Shown: piece by piece, positions 1 to 10,060 of the stretch
Layout of the letters: each line of letters starts with the position of its first letter
How positions within the stretch are numbered: the first letter of the stretch is position 1
NCBI GenBank assembly: GCA_038246575.1
Contig: JBBRVU010000006.1
Location: 1 to 64,000, forward strand
DNA from: JACCUZ01 sp038246575
GTDB lineage: Bacteria; Actinomycetota; Actinomycetes; JACCUZ01
Length of the DNA: 64,000 nucleotides
Direction of reading: 5' to 3'
The notes under the pieces: generated by a model
Database searches by the model: none
What the model saw: only the letters and a program-made list of their open reading frames with translations
What the model was told of the DNA's origin: nothing
Position numbers and translations under genes: made by a program

Positions 1-7
1 GGGTTGG

Positions 8-2197
8 TCAGGCGGGAGTGTGGCGCAGCCAGACAGTGCCCAGCGGCGGCACCCGCAGGGTGGCCGACGCCGGCTGGCCGTGCCACTGCTCGGTGGAGGT
101 CCGGACCGTGCCGAGGTTGCCGACGCCGCTGCCGTCGTAGGCTCCGGCGTCGGTGTTGAGCACCTCGGACCAGGCACCTGCCAGCGGGAGACCGAGCCGG
201 TATCCCTCGAGCGGCACGGCGGAGAAGTTCGCGACGCAGGCCAGGGCCGAGCCGTCGCTGCCCCAGCGCAGGAACGAGAACACGTTGTTGCCGGCGTCGT
301 TGGCATCGATCCAGGCGAACCCCGCCGGGTCCGCGTCCTGCGACCACAGTGCCGGTGAATCCGCGTAGACCCGGTTCATGTCGTGCACCAGGGTCTGCAC
401 ACCGTGGTGGTCGGGGTTCTCGGTGAGCCACCAGTCCAGCGAGCGCGACTCCGCCCACTCCGACTCCTGGCCGAACTCCGAGCCCATGAAGAGCAGCTGC
501 TTGCCGGGATGTGCCCACATGAATGCCAGGTAGGAACGCAGGTTGGCCAGCTGCTGCCAGCGGTCACCGGGCATCTTGCGCAGCAACGATCCTTTGCCGT
601 GCACCACCTCGTCGTGGCTGATCGGGAGCACGAAGTTCTCGGTGTAGGCGTACATCATCGAGAACGTCATCTGGTGATGGTGGTACTGGCGGTAGACCGG
701 CTCGTGGGCCATGTAGTCCAGCGAGTCGTGCATCCAACCCATGTTCCACTTGAAGCCGAAGCCCAGACCCCCGAGGTGGGTAGGTCGCGTGACGCCGGGC
801 CACGAGGTGGACTCCTCAGCGATCGTGACGATGCCCGGCACCCGCTTGTACGCCGTGGCGTTCATCTCCTGCAGGAACGACACAGCCTCGAGGTTCTCCC
901 GACCGCCGAACTCGTTGGGCTCCCACTCGCCGGGCTCACGGGAGTAGTCCAGATAGAGCATCGAGGCGACCGCGTCGACCCGCAGCCCGTCGATGTGGAA
1001 CTCCTCCAGCCAGTACAGCGCGTTGGCGACGAGGAAGTTGCGCACCTCGGTGCGACCGAAGTTGAAGACGTACGTGCCCCAGTCCATCTGCTCGCCGCGG
1101 CGCGGGTCGGGGTGCTCGTAGAGCGGCGTGCCGTCGAACCGGGCCAGCGCCCAGGCGTCCTTGGGGAAGTGCGCCGGCACCCAGTCGACGATCACGCCGA
1201 TACCGGCCTGGTGCAGCCGGTCGACGAGGTAGCGGAAGTCGTCGGGTGACCCGAACCGCGAGGTCGGCGCGAAGTAGGACGAGACCTGGTAGCCCCACGA
1301 CCCGCCGAAGGGGTGTTCCGCGACGGGGAGCAGCTCGACGTGGGTGAAGCCGAGATAGGTCACGTGCCCGACGAGCTGGTCGGCGAGCTCGCGGTAGGTC
1401 AGTCCCTGCCGCCAGGAGCCCAGGTGAACCTCATAGGTGCTCATCGGCTCGGTCACCGGGTCGCGCTTGGCACGCAGGTCCAGCCACTCGGCGTCGCCCC
1501 ACTCGTACTTGGAGCTGAACACCACCGACGCCGTCGCGGGCGGAACCTCGGCCCGGAACGCCAACGGGTCGGCCTTCTGCCGCCACACGCCGTCGTGGCC
1601 CAGCACCTCGAACTTGTAGTGGGCGCCATCGCCCACGTCGGGGACGAAGAGCTCCCACACCCCGGTGCTCCCCAGCGAGCGCATCGGGTAGGCGCGGCCG
1701 TCCCAGTAGTTGAAGTCGCCGACCACGCGAACGCCCTGCGCACTCGGTGCCCACACCGCGAAGGATGTCCCGTGCACGGGCCCGGCGATGCCGTCGTAGG
1801 AGTGCAGGTGGGCGCCGAGAACCCGCCACAGCTCCTCGTGCCTGCCCTCTCCTAGCAGGTGCAGGTCGATGTCGCCGAGGGTCGGCAGGAAGCGGTAGGG
1901 GTCGTCGAGGGTCTGCGGCGGTCCGTCGAAGGCAGCCTCGAGCCGGTAGTCGGGGACGGCAGCACCCGACAGGACGGCGACCCAGACGCCTTGGCCCTCG
2001 TGCGACATCTCGTGTCGCTCGGCGCCGAGCAGCACCGCAACCGAGGTGGCCCACGGACGCAGGGTGCGCACCGTGATGGCGCCACCGTGCAGGTGCGGCC
2101 CGAGGATCGAGTGCGGGTCATGATGCGTGCACGACACCAGCCGTTGTACGTCCTCGGCGCTCACTGGTGCCGCTGTCGGCAGGGCGCGCTGGGTCAC
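8..2197 (-). CDS. glgB: 1,4-alpha-glucan branching enzyme GlgB
   Basis: This cytosolic GH13 enzyme transfers alpha-1,4 segments to form alpha-1,6 branches. In the GlgE pathway it branches the linear maltosyl polymer. With the start chosen here the protein has 729 residues, the usual family length. It has a CBM48-type N-terminal region, then the catalytic barrel with nucleophile Asp408 (GLRVDAVAS), acid/base Glu461 (IVTIAEEST) and the SHDEVVHGKGS motif. The reading frame stays open further upstream, but the GTG at 2197 overlaps the maltokinase stop as GTGA and is the natural coupled start. It is the last gene of the operon glgE-treS-mak-glgB. Confidence 0.96.
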   Translation of the reverse strand: MTQRALPTAAPVSAEDVQRLVSCTHHDPHSILGPHLHGGAITVRTLRPWATSVAVLLGAERHEMSHEGQGVWVAVLSGAAVPDYRLEAAFDGPPQTLDDPYRFLPTLGDIDLHLLGEGRHEELWRVLGAHLHSYDGIAGPVHGTSFAVWAPSAQGVRVVGDFNYWDGRAYPMRSLGSTGVWELFVPDVGDGAHYKFEVLGHDGVWRQKADPLAFRAEVPPATASVVFSSKYEWGDAEWLDLRAKRDPVTEPMSTYEVHLGSWRQGLTYRELADQLVGHVTYLGFTHVELLPVAEHPFGGSWGYQVSSYFAPTSRFGSPDDFRYLVDRLHQAGIGVIVDWVPAHFPKDAWALARFDGTPLYEHPDPRRGEQMDWGTYVFNFGRTEVRNFLVANALYWLEEFHIDGLRVDAVASMLYLDYSREPGEWEPNEFGGRENLEAVSFLQEMNATAYKRVPGIVTIAEESTSWPGVTRPTHLGGLGFGFKWNMGWMHDSLDYMAHEPVYRQYHHHQMTFSMMYAYTENFVLPISHDEVVHGKGSLLRKMPGDRWQQLANLRSYLAFMWAHPGKQLLFMGSEFGQESEWAESRSLDWWLTENPDHHGVQTLVHDMNRVYADSPALWSQDADPAGFAWIDANDAGNNVFSFLRWGSDGSALACVANFSAVPLEGYRLGLPLAGAWSEVLNTDAGAYDGSGVGNLGTVRTSTEQWHGQPASATLRVPPLGTVWLRHTPA

Positions 2198-3627
2198 GTC
2201 GGTCTCTCCTCGATGGTCGCCAGCCGCTGGATCGCCGTCATCGGGATCTGCAGCCAGGTCGGACGGTTGTGGGCCTCGTAGCGGACCTCGTAGACCGCCT
2301 TGTCGGTCTCGAACGCACGCAGCAGGACGGGATGGTCCCGCGGATCGCTGCCCCCTACGCGGGCGTACCCGGTGAGGAAGGCCTCCCGGTTGCGCTCTGC
2401 CCACTCGGAGCCGCGATAGGCGCGCTGGATGTCCGGGGGGTGGTCGGCGAGCAGGTGTCGCGCCGCGTAGTCGAAGGACCGAAGCATGCCGGCGACGTCC
2501 TTGACCGGGCACTCGAGGCCGCGGCGTTCCTGCAGCGGCCGGGCCGGCTCGCCCTCGAAGTCCAGCAGCTTCCAGCCCTCGAGGGTGCGCATCACCTGAC
2601 CGAGGTGGAAGTCACCGTGCACCCGCTGCACGAACACCGGTTCGCTGAGCGCGGCCAGGTCGTCGAACGCGCCGCCCAGCCCGGCGGCGTAGGGGGCCAG
2701 CTCAGGCACGTCGACCACGGCGCGGTCCAGGTGGGCACGCATCGAGTCGGCCAGCTCGACGAGCTCCTTGCGCTCCAGGTGGGCCGTCGGCAGCGCCTCG
2801 GCAAGCGCAGCGTGCACCTCGGCGGTGGCCTCGCCGAGCCGCTGTGCCTCGCCGGCGAAGTCGCCTCCGACCTCGTCGGCGTGCAGGTCGGCCTCGGCGT
2901 AGAGGTCGCGCACGCTGGTGAGAGCGAGCTCCCAGCCCTCGGTCGCCCCCTTGAGGAAGACCTGCGCCATCGCCAGGCTGCCGGTGACGCGGGTCCCGCT
3001 GCCCGGGTCGGTCCAGGTGCCGTCCGCCCATCCGAGCGGGGTCGCGATGTGCGGACTCGCCACCTTGGCCAGGGCGCTGTGCATCTCGATGTCGGGGTTC
3101 AGCCCGGGGGAGATCTTGCGGAAAACCTTCAGGATGGTCGAGTCGCCGTAGATGAGCGAGGTGTTGCTCTGCTCCGCGCCGACCACGATGGAGGGACCGC
3201 CGGGTGGGAGCTCGTCGACCATCGGCTCCCGGTGGAACGCCATGCCCTCGACCGTGCGGCTCTCGGCGATGCCCTGTGCCCACAGGTCGGTGCTGTCCTT
3301 GTCGTGCAACGCGTCGTAGAGAAACGATCGCTCGCCGTCCGTCCCGGTCACCTCGCTGACGAGGACGTGCGCAAGGTGTTCGGTGGGCTCGGGGTAGGTC
3401 ACCAGTGGCAGCTGGTAGCTCTCGGTGTCACCGTCGTCGTAGGCGACGTGCAGCAGCTCGACCCGGACGGGTGGTTCTCCGGACGTGCCGTCCCGAAGGA
3501 CGGCGACCGTCGTCGTGCCGGTGACCTGGTAGGTGCGCCCCTTGCCGCCGAACCACCGCTGGTTGCCCAGGTAGGCGGTGAGGTCGGACAGCCGCGGGGC
3601 GACCTGGTCGGACGGGCTGTCGGTCAT
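2194..3627 (-). CDS. mak: maltokinase (Mak/Pep2)
   Basis: Maltokinase phosphorylates maltose with ATP to maltose 1-phosphate, the precursor of the GlgE donor. The 477-residue protein opens with the family hallmark LGNQRWFGGKGR and carries the kinase-like pocket HGDFHLGQVMRT followed by LLDFEGEPARP. These match the aminoglycoside-phosphotransferase-like catalytic loop and the metal-binding Asp. The start overlaps the treS stop by ATGA, and its own stop overlaps glgB by GTGA. TreS and Mak act in sequence on trehalose to maltose to maltose-1-P, which fits this order. Confidence 0.95.
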   Translation of the reverse strand: MTDSPSDQVAPRLSDLTAYLGNQRWFGGKGRTYQVTGTTTVAVLRDGTSGEPPVRVELLHVAYDDGDTESYQLPLVTYPEPTEHLAHVLVSEVTGTDGERSFLYDALHDKDSTDLWAQGIAESRTVEGMAFHREPMVDELPPGGPSIVVGAEQSNTSLIYGDSTILKVFRKISPGLNPDIEMHSALAKVASPHIATPLGWADGTWTDPGSGTRVTGSLAMAQVFLKGATEGWELALTSVRDLYAEADLHADEVGGDFAGEAQRLGEATAEVHAALAEALPTAHLERKELVELADSMRAHLDRAVVDVPELAPYAAGLGGAFDDLAALSEPVFVQRVHGDFHLGQVMRTLEGWKLLDFEGEPARPLQERRGLECPVKDVAGMLRSFDYAARHLLADHPPDIQRAYRGSEWAERNREAFLTGYARVGGSDPRDHPVLLRAFETDKAVYEVRYEAHNRPTWLQIPMTAIQRLATIEERPT

Positions 3628-5348
3628 GACAAGTCCTCCTCCGGTGCGCTGAGCCGGAACCAGTAGAAGCCGTGTCCGGCGAGGGTCAGCAGGTACGGCA
3701 GCTCACCGATCATCGGGAAGTGGACCGTCCCGAGCAGCTCGATGGGGGTCCAGCCCTCCCAGCGACGCAGGTCCAGCTCCACCGGTTGTGGGAAGCGCGA
3801 GAGGTTGTTGACGCACAGCACGATGTCGTCGCCGAAGGCGCGCACGAAGGACAGCACGCTCGGGTTCGTGCCGCCGAAGTCCTCCCACGTCCCGAGGCCG
3901 AAGGCGGGGTTCTGCTTGCGGACCTCGACCATCCGCCGGGTCCAGTGCAGAAACGAGTTCGTGCTCTGCAGCTGCGCCTCGACGTTGGTGACCTGGTGGC
4001 CATAGATCGGGTCCAGGATGACCGGCAGGAAGAGCTGACCGGGGTTGCAGCTGGAGAAGCCGGAGTTGCGGTCCGGGGTCCACTGCATCGGGGTGCGCAC
4101 GCCGTCGCGGTCACCGAGCCAGATGTTGTCGCCCATCCCGATCTCGTCGCCGTAGTAGAGGACGGGGGAGCCAGGGAGGGCGAGCAGGAGCGCGGTGAAC
4201 AGCTCCAGCTGGTTGCGATCATTGTCCAACAGCGGGGCCAGCCGGCGGCGGATGCCGATGTTGGCCTTCATGCGGGGGTCCTTGGCGTACTCCGCCCACA
4301 TGTAGTCGCGGTCCTCGTCGGTCACCATCTCGAGCGTCAGCTCGTCGTGGTTGCGCAGGAAGACGCCCCACTGGCAGTTGTCGGGGATGGCCGGCGTCTG
4401 CGCCATGATCTCCGAGATCGGGTAGCGGGACTCGCGGCGCACCGCCATGAACAGCCTCGGCATGACAGGGAAGTGGAACGCCATCTGGCACTCGTCGCCG
4501 TCGCCGAAGTACTCCACCACGTCAGCAGGCCACTGGTTTGCCTCGCAGAGCAGCACCCGGTCGAAGTACTGCGCGTCGATCTCCTTGCGTACCCGCTTGA
4601 GAAAGTCATGGGTCGCAGGCAGGTTCTCGCAGTTGGTGCCCTCCTCCTCGAAGAGGTAGGGGACGGCGTCGAGGCGGAAGCCGTCGATCCCGAGGTCCAG
4701 CCAGAACTTCAGCGCCTCGGTCATCGCCTCCTGGACCCGGGGGTTCTCGAAGTTGAGGTCGGGCTGGTGGCTGAAGAACCGGTGCCAGAAGTACTGCTTG
4801 CGGACCGGGTCGTAGGTCCAGTTGGACGACTCGGTGTCGACGAAGATGATGCGGGCGTCCGAGTAGGCCTCGTCGCTGTCGGCCCAGACGTAGAAGTCGC
4901 CGTACGGCCCGCCCGGGTCACGCCGGGAGGCCTGGAACCAGGGGTGCTGGTCCGAGGTGTGGTTCATGACCACGTCGATGATGACCCTGATCCCCAGCAC
5001 GTGGGCCGCGTCGACGAACTCGATGAAGTCGCCCAGGGTCCCGAACTCGGGCAGCACGTCGGTGTAGTCGGCCACGTCGTAGCCACCGTCGCGCAACGGT
5101 GACTTGGTGAACGGCGGAAGCCAGATGCAGTCGACGCCGAGCCACTTGATGTAGTCGAGCTTCTCCTTGAGCCCGAGCAGGTCGCCCGAGCCGTCACCGT
5201 TGCTGTCGTTGAACGAGCGGACGAGCACCTCGTAGAAGACGGCGCGCTTGTACCAGTACGGGTCGCGCTGATCCTCCGGCACGTCCGCGAAGTTGTCGAT
5301 GGCGCCAGGGTTCGCCTCGCCGGGCGCCGCAGCCCGTGCCTCGCTCAT
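3624..5348 (-). CDS. treS: trehalose synthase TreS (maltose alpha-D-glucosyltransferase)
   Basis: TreS interconverts trehalose and maltose inside the cytosol and feeds maltose to maltokinase. The 574-residue protein is typical of GH13 TreS without a fused kinase domain. It shows DPYWYKRAVFYEVLVRSF near residue 30, the nucleophile Asp227 in GFRLDAVPYL, the acid/base Glu269 in LLCEANQWP, and FLRNHDELTLEMV for the third acidic residue. It lies between glgE and mak with 4-bp overlaps on both sides, so the three are almost certainly co-translated. Confidence 0.96.
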   Translation of the reverse strand: MSEARAAAPGEANPGAIDNFADVPEDQRDPYWYKRAVFYEVLVRSFNDSNGDGSGDLLGLKEKLDYIKWLGVDCIWLPPFTKSPLRDGGYDVADYTDVLPEFGTLGDFIEFVDAAHVLGIRVIIDVVMNHTSDQHPWFQASRRDPGGPYGDFYVWADSDEAYSDARIIFVDTESSNWTYDPVRKQYFWHRFFSHQPDLNFENPRVQEAMTEALKFWLDLGIDGFRLDAVPYLFEEEGTNCENLPATHDFLKRVRKEIDAQYFDRVLLCEANQWPADVVEYFGDGDECQMAFHFPVMPRLFMAVRRESRYPISEIMAQTPAIPDNCQWGVFLRNHDELTLEMVTDEDRDYMWAEYAKDPRMKANIGIRRRLAPLLDNDRNQLELFTALLLALPGSPVLYYGDEIGMGDNIWLGDRDGVRTPMQWTPDRNSGFSSCNPGQLFLPVILDPIYGHQVTNVEAQLQSTNSFLHWTRRMVEVRKQNPAFGLGTWEDFGGTNPSVLSFVRAFGDDIVLCVNNLSRFPQPVELDLRRWEGWTPIELLGTVHFPMIGELPYLLTLAGHGFYWFRLSAPEEDLS

Positions 5349-7366
5349 GCGCGGGTCCTCCGGACGGTGAACAGATGGGCAGGATCCTGGAAGGGGTCCA
5401 GCCGTACGTAGTTGTGCTCGCCCCAGACGTAGTCGGCCCCGCTGAGCTCGTCATGCACGGAGAACGTGTCGGCCCAGTCCAGTCCCAGCGCCGTCATGTC
5501 CAGCCGGACCGTGGTCTCCCGGGCCCCGTGCGGGTCGAGGTTCACCACGACGATGACGGTGTCGGTGTTCTCACCCCGCCGCTCGGTCTTCGAGTAGCAG
5601 ATGATCTGGTCGCTGTCGGCGTGGTGGAAGGTCAGGTTGCGCAGCCGCTGCAGCGCCGGGTGGGCGCGCCGCAGCTCGTTGAGCCGGGTGAGGTAGGTCG
5701 CCATCGACCGGCCCTCCGCCGCGGCGGCCGCCCAGTCGCGCGGACGCAGCTGGAACTTCTCCGTGTCGAGGTACTCCTCGCTTCCGGGGCGCACCGCCAC
5801 GTGCTCGTAGAGCTCATAGCCTGCGTAGACGCCGTAGGTCGGGGACATCGTCGCGGCCAGCACGGCGCGGATCTTGAACGCCGCCGGTCCGCCGTACTGC
5901 AGGTAGGCGTGGAGGATGTCGGGTGTGTTGACGAAGAAGTTCGGCCGCAGGAAGTGGCCCGTCTCCTGGGTGAGCTCGGTGAGGTACTCCTCGAGCTCCC
6001 ACTTCTCGGTACGCCAGGTGAAGTAGGTGTAGGACTGGTGGAAGCCCACCCGGGCCAGGGTCTGCATCATCGCCGGGCGGGTGAACGCCTCGGCGAGGAA
6101 GATGACGTCGGGGTCGGTATTGCGGATCTCCGCCAGGAGCCACTCCCAGAACTCCACCGGTTTGGTGTGGGGGTTGTCGACCCGGAAGATCCGGACGCCG
6201 TGGTCCATCCAGAGCCGAACGATGCGCAGCACCTCGGCGTAGATCCCCTCGGGGTCGCGGTCGAAGTTGATCGGGTAGATGTCCTGGTACTTCTTCGGCG
6301 GGTTCTCGGCGTGCGCTATGGACCCGTCGGTGAGCACGGTGAACCACTCCGGGTGCTTGGCCACCCACGGGTGGTCCGGCGTCGCCTGCAGGGCGAGGTC
6401 GAGGGCGACCTCCATCCCGAGCTCGCGGGTCCGCGCGACGAACGCGTCGAAGTCGTCAAACGTGCCGAGGTCGGGGTGGATGGCGTCGTGACCGCCCTCC
6501 TCGGCGCCGATGGCCCAGGGCGACCCGACGTCCGCTGGTCCGGTGGTGAGCGTGTTGTTCGGCCCCTTGCGGTTGGTGCGCCCGATCGGGTGCACCGGCG
6601 GCAGGTAGACGACGTCGAAGCCCATCGCGGCCACGGCGGGGAGCCGGTCCATCGCGGTGCGGAAGGTGCCGCCGGTCACGTCGCCGGTGGCGGGGTCGAC
6701 ACGGGCGCCCTCGGACCGGGGGAACAGCTCGTACCAACCCCCGTAGAGCGCGCGCTCGCGGTCCACCCACAGCGGCATCCGCTCGCTCGAGGTGACGAAG
6801 TCACGCAGCGGGTGACTCGCCAGGGTGGCGGTCACCTCCTGGGCCGTTCCGGCCGACAGCCGGGCCGGCACCGGCCGGCTGTCGTCACGGAGCGCGGTGA
6901 CAGCGTCGAGCAGGGCCCGACGCCCGGTGGCCGGCCGGGCCGCCGTGGCGGCGCGCTCGAGCACGGCGGCGCCCTCCTCGAGCATCAGCTCGACGTCGAC
7001 CCCTGCCTCGATCTTGATCGTTGCGTCGTGCAGCCAGGTCCCGACCGGATCGCTCCACGCCTCGATCGTGAAGCTCCACTGGCCCTCGCTCGTCGGGGTC
7101 ACCTCGGCGTGCCACCGGTCGCTGCCATCGGTTGCCTTCGTCAGCGGGGTGAACGGTCCCTTGCGCCCCGTGGGGTCGCGCATGACCACGTTGGCGGCAA
7201 CCATGTCGTGCCCCTCGCGGAACACAGACGCTGACACGGTGAAGGTCTCGCCGACGACGGCTTTCGCCGGCCAGCGGCCACAGCCTTCGGCCGGGGCGAC
7301 GTCGAGGATAGGGATGCGTCCGATCACCCCGACGAACTTACCCACCAACGGGCGCAGGACACACAT
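5345..7366 (-). CDS. glgE: alpha-1,4-glucan:maltose-1-phosphate maltosyltransferase GlgE
   Basis: GlgE extends alpha-1,4-glucan using maltose-1-phosphate as donor. From the ATG at 7366 the protein has 673 residues, and the GH13 nucleophile falls at Asp397 (RIFRVDNPHTKP) with the acid at Glu426 (VIFLAEAFTRP). Both are close to the positions recalled for the Streptomyces enzyme. The N-terminus GRIPILDVAP and the segment GPADVGSPWAIGAEEGG are family signatures. GTG codons at 7345 and 7327 are alternative starts. Open frame continues upstream of 7366, but it is antisense to glgP and has no domain similarity. It is the first gene of the operon and divergent from glgP. Confidence 0.95.
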   Translation of the reverse strand: MCVLRPLVGKFVGVIGRIPILDVAPAEGCGRWPAKAVVGETFTVSASVFREGHDMVAANVVMRDPTGRKGPFTPLTKATDGSDRWHAEVTPTSEGQWSFTIEAWSDPVGTWLHDATIKIEAGVDVELMLEEGAAVLERAATAARPATGRRALLDAVTALRDDSRPVPARLSAGTAQEVTATLASHPLRDFVTSSERMPLWVDRERALYGGWYELFPRSEGARVDPATGDVTGGTFRTAMDRLPAVAAMGFDVVYLPPVHPIGRTNRKGPNNTLTTGPADVGSPWAIGAEEGGHDAIHPDLGTFDDFDAFVARTRELGMEVALDLALQATPDHPWVAKHPEWFTVLTDGSIAHAENPPKKYQDIYPINFDRDPEGIYAEVLRIVRLWMDHGVRIFRVDNPHTKPVEFWEWLLAEIRNTDPDVIFLAEAFTRPAMMQTLARVGFHQSYTYFTWRTEKWELEEYLTELTQETGHFLRPNFFVNTPDILHAYLQYGGPAAFKIRAVLAATMSPTYGVYAGYELYEHVAVRPGSEEYLDTEKFQLRPRDWAAAAAEGRSMATYLTRLNELRRAHPALQRLRNLTFHHADSDQIICYSKTERRGENTDTVIVVVNLDPHGARETTVRLDMTALGLDWADTFSVHDELSGADYVWGEHNYVRLDPFQDPAHLFTVRRTRA

Positions 7367-7422
7367 CAGCGCCCCCGTGGTCCGCCCCTCGGGCTGCGTC
7401 ACGTACCGGGGGAATCCCGCAC

Positions 7423-7428
7423 TATCCT
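7423..7428 (+). promoter_or_regulatory. -10 box of a leaderless glgP promoter
   Basis: TATCCT lies 7 bp before the GTG of glgP, so transcription would begin at or next to the start codon. There is no Shine-Dalgarno sequence in between. The 69-bp gap to glgE must also hold the promoter for the glgE operon. Confidence 0.55.
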
Positions 7429-7435
7429 CCCGACG

Positions 7436-10060
7436 GTGAAGGCGATCCGACGGTTCACCGTGCGCACCCTGCTTCCCGTGCCTCTGCAGCCCCTGGGTGA
7501 GCTGGCGCTCAACCTGCGGTGGTCGTGGCACCCACCGACCAAGGCGCTGTTCCAGAGCCTGGACCCCGCGCTCTGGGAGCGGCTGGGTGCGGACCCGGTG
7601 GCCCTCCTGGGCGCCCTGGGTCCGGATCGGCTGGCCGCGTTGGCCGACGACGCCGACGTGGTGCGCCGGGTCGAGGACGCGGAGCGTGACCTGCGCGAGT
7701 ACCTCGAGGGTCCCCGCTGGTACCAGCAGGCCGTCGAGTCCAACGCCCACGGCGCCCTGCCCACCTCGATCGCGTACTTCTCGCCGGAGTACGGCATCAC
7801 CGCCGCGCTGCCGCAGTACTCCGGAGGGCTGGGCATCCTCGCCGGCGACCACCTCAAGGCGGCCAGCGACCTCGGGGTGCCGATCATCGGTGTCGGGCTG
7901 CTCTACCGCTCCGGGTACTTCGCCCAGTCCCTGTCCCGCGACGGCTGGCAGGAGGAGCGCTACCCGGTCCTCGACCCGCACGGTCTCCCGATCTCGCTGC
8001 TGCGCGAGGCCTCGGGCGAGCCGCTGAAGGTGCAGGTCGGCCTGCCCGGCGGACGCAGCCTGATGGCCCAGGTCTGGAAGGCTCAGGCCGGTCGGGTGCC
8101 GCTGCTGCTGCTGGACTCCGACGTCGAGGACAACGCCCCTGCCGAGCGCGAGGTCACCGACCGGCTCTACGGCGGCGGGGGAGAGCATCGGCTGCTGCAG
8201 GAGATGCTGCTCGGCATCGGCGGGGTCCGGGCGCTGCGGGCGTTCAGCCGGATCACCGGGGTGCCGGCCCCGGAGGTGTTCCACACCAACGAGGGCCACG
8301 CCGGGTTCCTCGGCGTCGAGCGTATCCGAGAGCTCACCGAGGACGTCGGCCTGACTTTCGACGAGGCCGCGGAGGCAGCGCGATCGGCGACCCTGTTCAC
8401 CACCCACACCCCGGTGCCGGCCGGCATCGACCGCTTCAGCCGTGACCTGGTGGCCCAGCACTTCGGCGGCGACAACGCATGCCCCGGTGTTCCCGTGGAG
8501 AAGGTGCTCGCGCTGGGCGCCGAGGACTACGAGGGTGGCGACCCGACCATCTTCAACATGGCCGTGATGGGCTTCCGGCTGGCGACGCGGGCGAACGGCG
8601 TGTCCGAGCTGCACGGGCACGTGGCCCGGGAGATGTTCGCCCGGCTGTGGCCCGGGTTCGACGAGCCCGAGGTGCCGATCGGCTTCATCACCAACGGCGT
8701 GCACGCACCGACCTGGGTGGCTCCGGAGATGTCTGACCTCACCGAGCGAGAGATGGGCACCGAGGGCACCGACGACCCCGCCGACCTCAGCCGCTGGGAC
8801 GCGCTGCAGGACCTGCCCGACGGCGACATCTGGTCGGTGCGCCGCCTGCTGCGCGGGCGTCTCGTCGAGGATGCCCGCCGCCGGGTCCGCAAGTCCTGGG
8901 AGCAGCGGGGCGCCAGCCGGGCCGAGCTCGGCTGGGTCGACCAGATCCTCGACCCGGACGTGCTGACCGTCGGCTTCGCGAGGCGGGTCCCGTCGTACAA
9001 GCGGCTGACCCTGATGCTGCGCGACCCCGAGCGGTTGACGTCGCTGCTGCGGCACCCGGAACGGCCGATCCAGCTGGTGATCGCCGGCAAGGCCCACCCC
9101 GCCGACGACGGCGGGAAGAAGCTGATCCAGGAGCTGGTGCGCTTCGCGGACACCAACGACGTACGCGATCGCATCGTGTTCCTCCCCAACTACGACATCG
9201 AGATGGCCCAGACGCTCTACCCGGGCTGCGACGTCTGGCTCAACAACCCGCTGCGGCCGCTGGAGGCGTGCGGCACCTCGGGCATGAAGGCCGCGATGAA
9301 CGGCTCGCTGAACCTTTCGGTGCTAGACGGCTGGTGGGACGAGATGTACGACGGCCACAACGGCTGGGCGATCCCGACCGCGGACGGGGTCACCGACCCC
9401 GACCACCGCGACTCGCTGGAGGCCTCGGCGCTCTACGACCTGCTGGAGAAGACGGTCGCCCCGCTGTTCTACGACCACGACGCGGACGGCCACCCGGTGC
9501 GGTGGATCCAGATGGTGCGGCACACCCTGCGGACGTTGGGCCCGAAGGTGCTCGCGACCCGCATGGTCCGCGACTACGTCCTCGGTCTCTACGCCCCCGC
9601 GGCTGCCTCCTGGCGCGAGCTGGACGGCACCTACGCGGGCGCCAAGGAGCTCGCCGCCTGGAAGGGCCGGGTGCGGGCGGAGTGGCCGTCGGTCCGGGTC
9701 GACCACGTGGAGTCCAGCGGGGTCGCCGACGCCCCGGAGGTCGGCAGCACGCTGGAGCTGCGGGCGTTCGTCTCCCTCGGGCAGCTCTCGCCCGACGACG
9801 TCGGCGTGCAGGTGGTGCACGGGCGGGTCGACGAGCACGACCGCCTCACCGACACGGTGAGCGTGCTGCTGCGCCATGACGAGGCCTACGAGGGCGGCCG
9901 CCACCGCTATGTCGGCGATGTCGAGCTCGACCGGCCGGGCCCCTTCGGCTACACGACCCGCATCGTGCCGGCGCACCGGCTCATCTCCGGGCCCGCCGAG
10001 CTCGGGCTCGCGACGCTGCCCCCCGAGAGTGTCGGGATGGACAGCGGGGTCATGCGCTGA
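7436..10060 (+). CDS. glgP: alpha-glucan (glycogen/maltodextrin) phosphorylase GlgP
   Basis: This enzyme releases glucose-1-phosphate from the non-reducing ends of alpha-1,4-glucan. The 874-residue protein is of the actinobacterial type with an N-terminal DUF3417-like segment (LRWSWHP near residue 30). The PLP-binding lysine is Lys618 in ACGTSGMKAAMNG, and FTTHTPVPAG and FITNGVH are conserved substrate-site motifs. The GTG start is supported by a -10 box 7 bp upstream. It is the degradative partner of the divergent glgE operon, and its last 11 bp overlap the end of glgX on the other strand. Confidence 0.95.
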   Translation: MKAIRRFTVRTLLPVPLQPLGELALNLRWSWHPPTKALFQSLDPALWERLGADPVALLGALGPDRLAALADDADVVRRVEDAERDLREYLEGPRWYQQAVESNAHGALPTSIAYFSPEYGITAALPQYSGGLGILAGDHLKAASDLGVPIIGVGLLYRSGYFAQSLSRDGWQEERYPVLDPHGLPISLLREASGEPLKVQVGLPGGRSLMAQVWKAQAGRVPLLLLDSDVEDNAPAEREVTDRLYGGGGEHRLLQEMLLGIGGVRALRAFSRITGVPAPEVFHTNEGHAGFLGVERIRELTEDVGLTFDEAAEAARSATLFTTHTPVPAGIDRFSRDLVAQHFGGDNACPGVPVEKVLALGAEDYEGGDPTIFNMAVMGFRLATRANGVSELHGHVAREMFARLWPGFDEPEVPIGFITNGVHAPTWVAPEMSDLTEREMGTEGTDDPADLSRWDALQDLPDGDIWSVRRLLRGRLVEDARRRVRKSWEQRGASRAELGWVDQILDPDVLTVGFARRVPSYKRLTLMLRDPERLTSLLRHPERPIQLVIAGKAHPADDGGKKLIQELVRFADTNDVRDRIVFLPNYDIEMAQTLYPGCDVWLNNPLRPLEACGTSGMKAAMNGSLNLSVLDGWWDEMYDGHNGWAIPTADGVTDPDHRDSLEASALYDLLEKTVAPLFYDHDADGHPVRWIQMVRHTLRTLGPKVLATRMVRDYVLGLYAPAAASWRELDGTYAGAKELAAWKGRVRAEWPSVRVDHVESSGVADAPEVGSTLELRAFVSLGQLSPDDVGVQVVHGRVDEHDRLTDTVSVLLRHDEAYEGGRHRYVGDVELDRPGPFGYTTRIVPAHRLISGPAELGLATLPPESVGMDSGVMR

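Noticed and set aside
2198..2512. N-terminal extension of glgB by about 105 codons
   Set aside because: It lies inside the maltokinase gene, and the Arg/Pro-rich translation is not branching-enzyme sequence. The GTGA overlap start gives the standard length.
2167..5102. Plus-strand open frames of nearly 500 codons opposite mak and treS
   Set aside because: They are codon-phase shadows of strongly conserved minus-strand genes and show no domain or membrane pattern.
7367..9097. Long open frame continuing upstream of glgE on the minus strand
   Set aside because: It is antisense to glgP over its whole length, has low-complexity Arg/Gly/Val-rich composition and no GlgE homology. It is the usual open antisense frame of GC-rich coding DNA.
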